Shown here piece after piece: positions 1-7,828 of a DNA stretch of 64,000 nt; the stretch's first letter is position 1; each line of letters opens with the position of its first letter. The stretch comes from CAWCTD01 sp963798455 (GTDB taxonomy: Bacteria; Acidobacteriota; Terriglobia; Bryobacterales; Bryobacteraceae). The stretch is from NCBI GenBank assembly GCA_963798455.1, contig CAWCTD010000003.1, positions 2,666,001 to 2,730,000 of the forward strand. Direction: 5' to 3'. The notes under the pieces are model-generated. The model was not told the origin of the DNA. It searched no databases and saw nothing but the letters and a program-made list of their open reading frames with translations. The translations under genes and the position numbers were made by a program.

Positions 1-114
1 GCGCACCGGGGCTTTGCTGCTCCAGCGAAGCCGCTGCGCATTACGCCGGCGTCCAAGGGCAGCGGCAAGTCCGACGTCAGCCTGCGCCACGATGAGTACT
101 TCGCGCGGAGATGA
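1..114 (+). CDS. C-terminal end of an antitoxin paired with a PIN toxin (partial)
   Basis: Frame 1 is open from the window edge to a TGA at 112-114, giving 37 visible codons. The tail reads SDVSLRHDEYFARR, which resembles the C-terminus of small DNA-binding antitoxins found upstream of PIN-domain toxins (a run like D-V-S-x-R-H-D-E-Y). The stop overlaps the start of the next gene as ATGA, the usual translational coupling of type II toxin-antitoxin pairs. Expected role: bind and neutralise the toxin and autorepress the operon. The N-terminal DNA-binding part lies outside the window, so its class (AbrB, RHH or other) cannot be told. Confidence 0.6.
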   Translation, partial: AHRGFAAPAKPLRITPASKGSGKSDVSLRHDEYFARR

Positions 115-512
115 GCAGACCCGTTCTGGCTGACACCGGCCCGCTCTACGCTCTGGCCGATCCCTCAGACCAGTACCACGAGAGGGCGCGCAGCGAGTTG
201 GGGCGGCTGGAGTCCGAAGGCTACTTCGTCGCCGTCGCGTACACCACCATCGCGGAAACTTACACACTGGTGCTCCGACGGCTCGGCCCCGCCTTCGCCG
301 TGCCTTGGCTGCGGGAGTTGGTCGAGGGGGTCGCGGCCTTGAATCCCGAGCCTGGCGACTATCTGGCGGCCGCGACGCGCGTGGCGAGCCTGCCGGACCA
401 GGAGATCTCCTTGTTCGACGCCCTCACTGCAACTCTGAGCCGCAGACTCAAGTTGTCCGTGTGGACCTTCGATCAGGATTTCGATCTCATGCGCGCGAAG
501 CGGTGGAGGTAG
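111..512 (+). CDS. PIN-domain ribonuclease toxin (VapC-like)
   Basis: This 133-aa protein has the length and acidic residues of a PIN nuclease: D8 in VLADTGPLYAL, E49 in TTIAETY, D103 in SLFDALTA, and D121/D123 in VWTFDQDFD. PIN toxins of this type use Mg2+ bound by these acids to cleave RNA, often tRNA or rRNA. The start at 111 overlaps the preceding antitoxin stop by ATGA, which supports a coupled toxin-antitoxin operon. The next gene begins only 8 bp downstream, so transcription may read through. The RNA target cannot be predicted from sequence. Confidence 0.85.
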   Translation: MSRPVLADTGPLYALADPSDQYHERARSELGRLESEGYFVAVAYTTIAETYTLVLRRLGPAFAVPWLRELVEGVAALNPEPGDYLAAATRVASLPDQEISLFDALTATLSRRLKLSVWTFDQDFDLMRAKRWR

Positions 513-520
513 GCTCCAGG

Positions 521-2524
521 ATGCGCCTTTACGCCCTCACGGTTGTCCTCAGCGCCTTTCTGCTGTTTCTGGTCCAGCCCATCGCCGGCAGGATCCTTCT
601 GCCGCCGTTCGGCGGCTCGGCGGCGGTGTGGGCCACCTGCCTGCTGTTCTTTCAAGTAGTGCTGTTGCTCGGTTACCTGTACAGTCACTGGTCGGCCAGC
701 AGACTCCGCCCGAGGTGGCAGGCTCTCATACACGCTTCGCTCCTAACCGCGAGCGTTCTCCTCATGCGGCTCGCCGTGAACACCGGCCACGGTCCGAGCA
801 GTGCGGGCGATCCCACGGGGAAGATTCTGGGCCTGTTGGCGGTCATGGTGGGGCTCCCATTCCTGGCCCTGTCCGCCTCCACTCCCCTGCTGCAGGCGTG
901 GTATGCGCAGAGCCACGGCTCGGAGTTACCCTACCGTCTGTTTGCGTTTTCCAACGCGGGCTCCCTGGCTGGGCTATTGTGCTACCCCGTGGCGGTGGAG
1001 CCTTACCTCAGCCTTCGCTCTCAAACCTACGCATGGTGCGGAGCCTATGTCTTATTCGCGCTGCTCTGCGGCGTACTGGCGGTGCTCAGCATGCGCGGCA
1101 GTCCGGGCCGCCCCGCGCCTTCATCAACGCCGCGCGAAAGCCGCGTTGCCCCCCAGTGGAGGCGCAGGCTGCTCTGGGTCGCGCTGGCCGCGTGCTCGTC
1201 CTCGTTGCTGCTGGCGGTGACGAACCTGATGACCAAGGACGTGGCGCCCGTCCCGTTCCTATGGATCCTGCCGCTGAGCCTCTACCTGGTGAGCTTCATC
1301 TTCTGCTTCGCGCCCGGCCCCTGGTACAGCAGCGGCGTGTTCGGCTGGTTGCTCACGCCGGCGCTTTTCGCTTTGACCTTCGCCCTCGACTACTCCGCGA
1401 GCGGCGGCAACTTGGTCCTGACTATCGTGATCCTCAGCGCCGGTCTTTTCGTTTGCTGCATGTTCTGCCACGGCGAACTGGCCCGTCTGAAGCCCGACCC
1501 GAGGGCCCTGACGCACTTCTACCTCATGGTGGCGCTCGGCGGCGCACTGGGCAGCGCTTTTGTGGCGCTGGTCGCGCCACGGGTGTTCAACGAGTATTTC
1601 GAGTATCCGATCGCCTTGGCCCTGGCTGCGTGTCTGGCGTGGTGGCTCGCGGCGAAGAACACGCCTTCCACCGTGCGACTGGGGCTCACACTCGTCTTGA
1701 TCGCCTACGTTTCCGATCTTGTGTACGCACCGCTGAAGCAGGCGAGGTTCGCGGCGCGCGATTTCTATGGGACGGTGAAAGTGATCGACTCCGGAGAAGG
1801 GCTCACCGCGTTGCGCACCCTTCTTCACGGCGGGATCAGCCATGGGTCGCAATGGCTGGCGCCGGAACGCCGCCGGCAGGCGACAGCCTACTACGGTCCC
1901 AAGTCGGGCGGCGCCCTGGCGATCCAGCACCTCACCTCCGGCAACAGCCGCGTCGGGATCGTCGGTTTGGGGCCGGGGACTCTCGCGGCTTACGGCAGAC
2001 CGGGGGACTCCTATCGGTTCTATGAACTCGACCCACTGGTGATTCGGATCGCCAAGACGGACTTCACCTACCTGCGCGATTGCCAGGCCGATACGAGCGT
2101 GGTGCAGGGTGACGCGCGGCTGTCGCTCGAGCGAGAGCCCGACCAGCATTTCGATGTGCTTGTGCTGGATGCCTTTGCGGGCGATTCGATCCCCGTGCAC
2201 CTGCTTGTAAAGGAGGCGTTCGAACTCTATTTTCGTCACCTGAAGCCGCAAGGCGTGCTCGCGGTGCATGTCTCCAACCGTTACATGGATTTCACGCCGG
2301 TGGTGGCGAAGGTTGCGGATTCCATCGGGCGGTCCTCGCTGGCGGTCCTGAGCCCGGGCGATGCCAAGGAGCAGACCCTGGCGGCCACCTGGGTCCTGGT
2401 CACCGCGAACCATCAATTCCTGGAGTCGCCGGTCTTCAAGGCCGGCGGGCACACAATCCCGCGGCATGACCGGCTGCGTGTCTGGACGGACGACTACAGT
2501 AACCTCTTCCAGGTGCTGAGGTAG
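521..2524 (+). CDS. Polytopic membrane protein with C-terminal spermidine-synthase-like domain
   Basis: The start is placed at ATG 521, just after the PIN gene; the longer in-frame extension to 305 would overlap that gene and has no conserved look. The 667-aa product has many hydrophobic segments in its first ~400 residues, beginning LTVVLSAFLLFLVQPIAGRI, a typical start for fused membrane spermidine-synthase-like proteins. The C-terminal third carries a SAM-type Rossmann fold: VGIVGLGPGTLAAYG (glycine loop), YELDP (acid after strand 2) and VLVLDAFAGDSIPVHLL. Real spermidine synthases are soluble and about 290 aa. In this membrane family polyamine synthesis is usually unproven, so treat the substrate as unknown. 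It ends directly against the convergent dehydrogenase gene. Confidence 0.82.
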   Translation: MRLYALTVVLSAFLLFLVQPIAGRILLPPFGGSAAVWATCLLFFQVVLLLGYLYSHWSASRLRPRWQALIHASLLTASVLLMRLAVNTGHGPSSAGDPTGKILGLLAVMVGLPFLALSASTPLLQAWYAQSHGSELPYRLFAFSNAGSLAGLLCYPVAVEPYLSLRSQTYAWCGAYVLFALLCGVLAVLSMRGSPGRPAPSSTPRESRVAPQWRRRLLWVALAACSSSLLLAVTNLMTKDVAPVPFLWILPLSLYLVSFIFCFAPGPWYSSGVFGWLLTPALFALTFALDYSASGGNLVLTIVILSAGLFVCCMFCHGELARLKPDPRALTHFYLMVALGGALGSAFVALVAPRVFNEYFEYPIALALAACLAWWLAAKNTPSTVRLGLTLVLIAYVSDLVYAPLKQARFAARDFYGTVKVIDSGEGLTALRTLLHGGISHGSQWLAPERRRQATAYYGPKSGGALAIQHLTSGNSRVGIVGLGPGTLAAYGRPGDSYRFYELDPLVIRIAKTDFTYLRDCQADTSVVQGDARLSLEREPDQHFDVLVLDAFAGDSIPVHLLVKEAFELYFRHLKPQGVLAVHVSNRYMDFTPVVAKVADSIGRSSLAVLSPGDAKEQTLAATWVLVTANHQFLESPVFKAGGHTIPRHDRLRVWTDDYSNLFQVLR

Positions 2525-3526
2525 TCAGTTTTCGAGCACCACGCGATAGCGCGCCCGGTTCTCGCGCACGCGCTGGATTGCGGCGTTGACCTCGGCCATG
2601 GGCATCGTCTCGACCTGGGCGGTGATCCCGTGCAGCGCGGAGAAGCGCAGCATCTCCTCGATCGCCGAGCGACTTCCGATGAGGCTGCCACGAAGCGAGA
2701 CCTGGCCGAGAAGGAGCAGCGGGGCCGGCACACTGATCATTCCAGGCGACGCCCCCACCACGGTGAGCACGCCATTGGGCCTCAGGAGATTGACCCAAGC
2801 GGCCCAATCCAGTTCGGCGGGAACCGCATCCAGCAGCAGGTCAAGCGAACGGGCGCACTTCGCCATCTGGGCCGGATCGTGGCTGTTCACGAAATGATGG
2901 GCGCCCAGACGGCGGGCTTCCAATTCCTTCGCCGGACTCGTTGAGAAGGCCGTCACCTCGCATCCAAAAGCGTGCGCGAATTGGACGGCCATGTGGCCCA
3001 GGCCGCCGATCCCGATGACGCCGACCTGACTCCACGGGCGCGCGTCCTGGCGGAGCGGCGAGTACACCGTGATGCCCGCGCAGAGCAGAGGAGCCGCGGC
3101 TGCGGAGGGGAGTTGGTCAGGCAGGGAAAATACAAAACGGCTGTCGATGCGGATCGCCTCCGCGAAGCCGCCATAGTGGCCGACGCAGGTGGCCTGCTGG
3201 CCAGGGCAGCAATTCTCCGCGCCGCGCACGCACCATTCGCACTCCATGCAACTCGAGCGCTGCCATCCCACAGCAACACGCTGGCCGATGGCGAACCTGG
3301 AAACGCCGGGGCCGAGGGCGCGGACCGTGCCGACGATTTCATGTCCTGGGACTACCGGGAAGCCGTCCCAGCCAAAGTCATCGCCGATCAGGTGAACATC
3401 CGTGTGGCAAATGCCGCAGTGGGTTATGGCGACTTCCAGGTCCAGCGGGCCGAGTTCCTTTGGCTCATAGGTGAAAGGTTGTAGAAGTTGTCCAGCAGAC
3501 ATGCAAGCCCAGGATGAGATACTCAT
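2525..3526 (-). CDS. Zinc-dependent NAD(P)-linked alcohol dehydrogenase
   Basis: A 333-aa medium-chain dehydrogenase/reductase. Catalytic zinc ligands are visible as C37 (or C40) in THCGICHTD and the GHE motif at 61-63, with C149 in LLCAGIT as third ligand. A structural-zinc cysteine cluster lies at C93, C96, C99 and C106/C107. The nucleotide-binding loop is GIGGLG at 172-177. The family (YahK/CAD-like) reduces aldehydes or oxidises primary alcohols. ATG 3526 was chosen because GGAGG lies 6 bases upstream (GAAGGAGGACCT-ATG); the frame extends further upstream but that part lacks family features. It is a single gene, convergent with the membrane synthase-like gene. Confidence 0.9.
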   Translation of the reverse strand: MSISSWACMSAGQLLQPFTYEPKELGPLDLEVAITHCGICHTDVHLIGDDFGWDGFPVVPGHEIVGTVRALGPGVSRFAIGQRVAVGWQRSSCMECEWCVRGAENCCPGQQATCVGHYGGFAEAIRIDSRFVFSLPDQLPSAAAAPLLCAGITVYSPLRQDARPWSQVGVIGIGGLGHMAVQFAHAFGCEVTAFSTSPAKELEARRLGAHHFVNSHDPAQMAKCARSLDLLLDAVPAELDWAAWVNLLRPNGVLTVVGASPGMISVPAPLLLLGQVSLRGSLIGSRSAIEEMLRFSALHGITAQVETMPMAEVNAAIQRVRENRARYRVVLEN

Positions 3527-3702
3527 AGGTCCTCCTTCACCCCAGGTTACATTATCGCGGCCTTCCAACCCTTCTCCAGCATGGGACAAGTGGGGCAATG
3601 CTCTGCTGGGAGGCATGCTTGGGGCGCTGGTGCACCGGGGTCTGATTCCACCGTCGCCGTTCCGGGCGGATCGGCGAGGCCCTCATGGAGGAGAAAAACG
3701 CG

Positions 3703-4284
3703 TTACATAGTGTAGGCGAAGCTGACGGCGACCTCGTTCATCCGAAGCCAGCCCTGGGGGGCCTCGGTGAAGCCAAAGTCGGGCTTCGGAGACAGGAACT
3801 GGTGGAAGTCAAGCCGGAGGAGAAACCGCTCCGAGGTTCTGACCTTTACGCCGGCGCCATAGTTCACGCCGAACTTCGTGAATCCCTGACCGTAGCTCGC
3901 CGAACCTCCTGGCGGCACGAAGTTGCTGAACTGCCCGCCGCCGGCGATGTACGGCCGCACCTTGGACTTGTCGGTCAACGGGTAGGCAACAAAGTTGTAA
4001 TAGCCCTGATGGGTGGCCATGCCTAAGGCGGTGCCCGCGATGTCGAGGTTCGTCCGATTGTACCGGTATCCCACCTCGTGGCCAAAGTGCTCCTGCGTGT
4101 TCAGCACGACACTGAAGGCGAGCAGCCATCCGCTGTTCAGCTTGGCGCTATCCACCTGTGACAGCGTATTGTTGGACAGCCGGTCCACCCCCGCGCCGCC
4201 ACCCAACTCGAGAATCTGGGCAGAAGCCAACCCAGCAAGGAGGAAGAACAGTGAGAGTACACACAACGTTCGCAACGGGCTCAT
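3703..4284 (-). CDS. Secreted outer-membrane beta-barrel (porin-like) protein
   Basis: The 193-aa product starts with a clear signal peptide (hydrophobic LCVLSLFFLLAGLASAQ, cleavage after ASA). The mature part has alternating aromatic/hydrophobic strands and ends in an aromatic-rich strand (EVAVSFAYTM), as expected for a small 8-stranded barrel. It contains V-x-P-Y-I-A-G-G-G and Y-G-A-G-V-K-V, typical of the OmpA-like/outer-membrane-beta-barrel superfamily. It is similar in design to the protein at 15123-15761 (each has an ungapped N-Y-G-x-G-x-K stretch), so the two are probably distant paralogues. Function unknown. Confidence 0.75.
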   Translation of the reverse strand: MSPLRTLCVLSLFFLLAGLASAQILELGGGAGVDRLSNNTLSQVDSAKLNSGWLLAFSVVLNTQEHFGHEVGYRYNRTNLDIAGTALGMATHQGYYNFVAYPLTDKSKVRPYIAGGGQFSNFVPPGGSASYGQGFTKFGVNYGAGVKVRTSERFLLRLDFHQFLSPKPDFGFTEAPQGWLRMNEVAVSFAYTM

Positions 4285-4293
4285 ACTTCTATA

Positions 4294-4926
4294 CTAAACG
4301 ACTACGACGTGGATTTCCCCGGGGCCATGAACCCCCCGAATGAGAATCTGCTCGATGTCCGCGGTACGGCTCGATCCGGTGATGAGCACCATGGAGGAAC
4401 TGCGTTCCGCCGGCAAGGGGACAACGGAGAGCAATTCGTCGAGGCCGGTCAGGATCCGCTCCTTTGGCAGCACAGCCAGATGCACCGGCGGAAGCAGCGA
4501 GATCATGCGAGCCTCCTCGCCGGAGGAGAGCATGACGAGTGTGCCGGTGTCGGCCAGAGCGTAGTCCGCACTGGTGATGCCGAAGTCCGCCGTGACGCAC
4601 AGCCGGCGCAGCTCGGGTTCCTCGCGGAAGCCGGACTGAACTCCGGGGAGCGCCGTGATCCCGCACTCCTTCAGATACGGTGCGTTCGAGGCCACGGCAC
4701 TCTTGCCTTCCATGAGCGATGCTATCGAGGCGCAGGCTTCCGCGGGAGAAGAGGCGCGATGAAAATTGCCCGCGAGGGCCTGGAGGGCCTCCGAAAAGCG
4801 GCCGATGCGAGTCTCCACATCCATCTCCGGCACACGCAGGCGCACCGCGGGCGCGGCGGAGGCCGGCTGGCCCGCGCTACGGCCGAGAGCCGTGCGGACT
4901 TTGTGCAGAATATTGTCGCGGGACAT
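4294..4926 (-). CDS. lutC: LutC-type LUD-domain protein of the lactate oxidation complex
   Basis: A 210-aa LUD-domain protein beginning MSRDNILHKVRTALGR. The core has FGITSADYALADTGTLVM, the family signature found in LutC/YkgG proteins. With LutA and LutB it forms the iron-sulfur L-lactate dehydrogenase complex (L-lactate to pyruvate). ATG 4926 lies 2 bp after the lutB stop, so the two are translationally coupled. The frame is open further upstream but only as antisense to the lutB frame. It is the last gene of a minus-strand lutA-lutB-lutC operon. Confidence 0.9.
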   Translation of the reverse strand: MSRDNILHKVRTALGRSAGQPASAAPAVRLRVPEMDVETRIGRFSEALQALAGNFHRASSPAEACASIASLMEGKSAVASNAPYLKECGITALPGVQSGFREEPELRRLCVTADFGITSADYALADTGTLVMLSSGEEARMISLLPPVHLAVLPKERILTGLDELLSVVPLPAERSSSMVLITGSSRTADIEQILIRGVHGPGEIHVVVV

Positions 4927-4928
4927 CG

Positions 4929-6365
4929 TCAGCGTCCCCCTCCCTGGCGCGAGCGCCACAACTGCCGGAAACTCTTGGCGGGCAGCGGAGGAATGTCGCG
5001 AACACTCGACCAAGCCTTGAGCGGGCCGATGTTCGGCACGAAAGGCACTCTCCGCAACCACTGGTCCTTCTCGGAGCTGGTGACCACGAGCGAGCCCATC
5101 ATTCCGGCCATCTCGTACAGGCGCGGGTGCCGCATGAGCCACGACCAGGCGCGGAAGCCGAGCCGTTCCAGCCTGGAGGGGCCTTCGCGGTTCTTGGCCT
5201 TCACCACTTCGCTGCGAAGCTCCAGCAGGAGTTTCGGAAGCTCGATCTTGACCGGACACACCTCGGCGCAAGCGCCGCACAGGCTGGACGCGAAGGGCAG
5301 CCAGGGATCGTGTCCGATCCCCAGATACTGCGGGCTGATCACCTGTCCGATGGGACCCGAGTACACCCAGGGATAGTTGTGGCCGCCGATCCTGCGGTAG
5401 ACCGGACAATGGTTGAGGCAGGCCCCGCAGCGGATGCAATACAGCGACTGGCGCTTCTCGCGGTCCGCGAGCAGCCGGGTCCGGCCGTTATCCAGCAGGA
5501 GCACGTAGAACTCCCGTGGACCGTCCACCTCCCCTTCTCGCCGCGGCCCGTTGAGGAACGATGTGTACACCGTAAGCGGCTGACCGGTGGCGCTGCGCCC
5601 CAGCAGCTTGAGAAAGACCGCCAGGTCCTGCGCCCGCGGAATCAGTTTCTCGATGCCGGCCACCGCCACGTGAATCCTGGGCATCGTGGTGCACATCCGG
5701 CCGTTGCCCTCGTTGGTCACCAGCACCACCGCGCCCGAGTCGGCTATCAGAAAATTAGCGCCTGACACGCCGATGTCCGCCGCCAGAAATTTCTCCCGCA
5801 AGACCCGCCGGGCGATCTTGGTCTGGTTCTCCGGCACGGTCTCGCGGGCCACGCCGAGCGTGCGGGTGAACAGGTCGGCGACGTCGTAGCGCGTCAGGTT
5901 CAGCGCCGGAGCCACGATGTGGTACGGCCGCGAGCGCGCCAACTGAACGATGAACTCCCCGAGGTCGCTTTCGACCGGCTCCAGCCCGTGGCGCTCGAGA
6001 TGCTCGTTCAGCTCGATCTCCTCGGTGGTCATCGACTTCACTTTTGTGAGCAGCCGGGCGTCCTTCTCCTTCGCCAGGCGCGCGAGGAACTCGGCGGCGT
6101 CGCCCGCGTCCTTGCACCAGACGACCTTACCCCCATGGGCGATCACGCTGGCTTCGAACTGCTCCAGGTAGTAATCAAGGTTCTCCAGGGTGTGCTTCTT
6201 GAGGGCGTTGGCGCAGTCGCGGAGTTCCTCGTAGTCGGGCAGGGCCCCGGGCTTCACCGTGCCTCGCCGCTTCTCCATCAGGCGGCCGGTGGCGGAGTAG
6301 ATGGCGAGCTGGAGGTTCGGGTCCGCCAGTGTTTCGTCGAATTTCTTCTCGGGCGCGGAAAGCAT
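4929..6365 (-). CDS. lutB: LutB-type ferredoxin-like iron-sulfur protein of the lactate oxidation complex
   Basis: The 478-aa product has an N-terminal LUD domain (ADIGVSGANFLIADSGAVVL at about residues 200-220) followed by two 4Fe-4S motifs, CIRCGACLNHCP and CGACAEVCPVKI. This matches LutB/YkgF, the electron-transferring subunit of the three-part L-lactate oxidation system. Length is normal for the family. It sits between lutA (9 bp upstream) and lutC (2 bp downstream), all on the minus strand, which fixes the assignment. No regulator such as LutR lies beside it. Confidence 0.93.
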   Translation of the reverse strand: MLSAPEKKFDETLADPNLQLAIYSATGRLMEKRRGTVKPGALPDYEELRDCANALKKHTLENLDYYLEQFEASVIAHGGKVVWCKDAGDAAEFLARLAKEKDARLLTKVKSMTTEEIELNEHLERHGLEPVESDLGEFIVQLARSRPYHIVAPALNLTRYDVADLFTRTLGVARETVPENQTKIARRVLREKFLAADIGVSGANFLIADSGAVVLVTNEGNGRMCTTMPRIHVAVAGIEKLIPRAQDLAVFLKLLGRSATGQPLTVYTSFLNGPRREGEVDGPREFYVLLLDNGRTRLLADREKRQSLYCIRCGACLNHCPVYRRIGGHNYPWVYSGPIGQVISPQYLGIGHDPWLPFASSLCGACAEVCPVKIELPKLLLELRSEVVKAKNREGPSRLERLGFRAWSWLMRHPRLYEMAGMMGSLVVTSSEKDQWLRRVPFVPNIGPLKAWSSVRDIPPLPAKSFRQLWRSRQGGGR

Positions 6366-6374
6366 GGCAAGATG

Positions 6375-7100
6375 TCAGCGGGCGGCGAGCACTTGCGCCA
6401 GGTGCAGGGTCTTGACGGGCACCCCCGCGCGGGACATGACGCCTCGAAGCTGCAAGAGGCAGCTCGCATCCACTCCCACGACCGCATCCGCCCCAGTCTT
6501 CAAGATCGATTCTATCTTAGTACCGGACATCGCGCCCGAGATGGACGGGAATTTCACGGAGAACGTTCCCCCAAAGCCGCAGCACTCCTCGGGGATGTCC
6601 ATTTCCCGCAGCGTCAGGCCCTTCACGTGCGATAAGAGCCGGCGCGGACCCTGCTTGATCGTCAACTCGCGGAGACCGTGACAACTGTCGTGGAAAGTGA
6701 CAACTCCGTCATACCGCGCGCCAACGTCCTCGACGCCGGCCACCTCCAGCAGGAACTTGCTGAATTCCCACACGCGCGCCGCCAGGCGGCGGGCCTGGTC
6801 CAGCCGCGGCGGGTCCTTGGCGAAAAGCTCCTCGTAGTGGTGCGCGATCATGGAGGCGCAGGAACCCGAGGGCACGACCACATATTCTGCGTCGCGGAGG
6901 ACTTCCATGCACTGGCAGGCGACCTCCCGGGCTTCCTTCCGGTAACCCGAGTTGAAAGCGGGCTGGCCGCAGCAGGTCTGTTTCTCTGGAAAGTCGACAA
7001 CGTAGCCGAGACGATCGAGCACGTCAGCCGTGGCCAGACCCACCTCTGGAAAGAGCTGGTCGACGATGCAGGTTACAAACAGCGAGACACGCGTCGGCAT
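6375..7100 (-). CDS. lutA: LutA-type CCG-domain Fe-S oxidoreductase subunit
   Basis: A 241-aa protein with the two cysteine-rich CCG domains of the LutA/YkgE/GlpC-like family: CCGQPAFNSG near residue 44 and CCGFGGTFSVKFP near residue 175, plus VTFHDSCHGLREL. These cysteines bind an Fe-S cluster and form the likely catalytic part of the L-lactate to pyruvate complex. First gene of the lutABC operon. A nearby lactate permease, common elsewhere, is absent here. Confidence 0.92.
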   Translation of the reverse strand: MPTRVSLFVTCIVDQLFPEVGLATADVLDRLGYVVDFPEKQTCCGQPAFNSGYRKEAREVACQCMEVLRDAEYVVVPSGSCASMIAHHYEELFAKDPPRLDQARRLAARVWEFSKFLLEVAGVEDVGARYDGVVTFHDSCHGLRELTIKQGPRRLLSHVKGLTLREMDIPEECCGFGGTFSVKFPSISGAMSGTKIESILKTGADAVVGVDASCLLQLRGVMSRAGVPVKTLHLAQVLAAR

Positions 7101-7153
7101 GATGAAGCAAAGATTGTACCACCGCCCGCGCGGTGGCCACGACCAGCGCCGTC

Positions 7154-7774
7154 CTACTTCTTCGCCGGCGCCGCGGCCGGGGGCTTTGCGGGCGTGACAG
7201 GTTTCGCCGTGGTGGGCGGCGGCGCCGCGGCGGACTGCGTGGCCGGGCTGTTCTTGTCGTACAGGGCGATGATATCGTCGGTGATGTTGATCGAGTTGGT
7301 GGCGTAAATCACCGGCGACTGCTGGGCGCTGATATCCAGGATCAGGGAGTACCCGCCGTCGCGAGCGTACTTGTCGATCACCACTTGCATCCTTTCGAAG
7401 AAGCTCTGCAAGAGGCGGTCCTCATCGGCCTGATAATCGGCCTGTGCATCCTCGCTGTCGCGGTTCCACGCTTTGGTCTTCTGATCGATGTCGCGCTGGA
7501 GGGCCTGCTTGGCATCGTCGCTCATGGTGTTGCTGCCGCGGCTGAGTTGGTCACGCAGAGCCTGAAGCTCGCTCTGTTTCCTCTCCAGATCCTTGCGCCT
7601 CGGCTCGTATCGCTGCTGGATGTCCGCAGCGGCCTTTTGTCCTTCCTGGGTGCCAGCTATGGCGGCCTGGATATTGATGATTCCCACCTTGTTCGGCTGG
7701 CTGGCGGGCTGCGCGAAAGCGCTGAAAGCAAGGGCCAAGACGAGCAAGGCCAGATAAAGAGATGTCCTGTTCAC
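7154..7774 (-). CDS. OmpH/Skp-family periplasmic chaperone
   Basis: The start is taken as GTG 7774 because AGGAG lies 7 bases upstream and the product then begins directly with a signal peptide (NRTSLYLALLVLALAFSAFA). An upstream ATG at 7804 would add ten residues ahead of it. The mature part has KVGIINIQAAIAGTQEGQKA, then a long charged helical region (about residues 45-120) as in Skp coiled-coil arms, and ends in a Pro/Ala-rich tail (PPPTTAKPVTPAKPPAAAPA). Skp-like proteins hold unfolded outer-membrane proteins for the BAM machine; bamA lies immediately upstream on the same strand, the classical bamA-skp order. The proline-rich tail is unusual for Skp. Confidence 0.85.
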   Translation of the reverse strand: MNRTSLYLALLVLALAFSAFAQPASQPNKVGIINIQAAIAGTQEGQKAAADIQQRYEPRRKDLERKQSELQALRDQLSRGSNTMSDDAKQALQRDIDQKTKAWNRDSEDAQADYQADEDRLLQSFFERMQVVIDKYARDGGYSLILDISAQQSPVIYATNSINITDDIIALYDKNSPATQSAAAPPPTTAKPVTPAKPPAAAPAKK

Positions 7775-7828
7775 AGAGATGCTCCTGAGACGAGTTTCGA
7801 TCATAGCACACCGCCGCTGCGCATTGGG

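Noticed and set aside
305..520. N-terminal extension of the membrane synthase-like gene
   Set aside because: It would be read out of frame across the PIN toxin gene and is rich in Arg/Gly with no homology; ATG 521 fits the family start.
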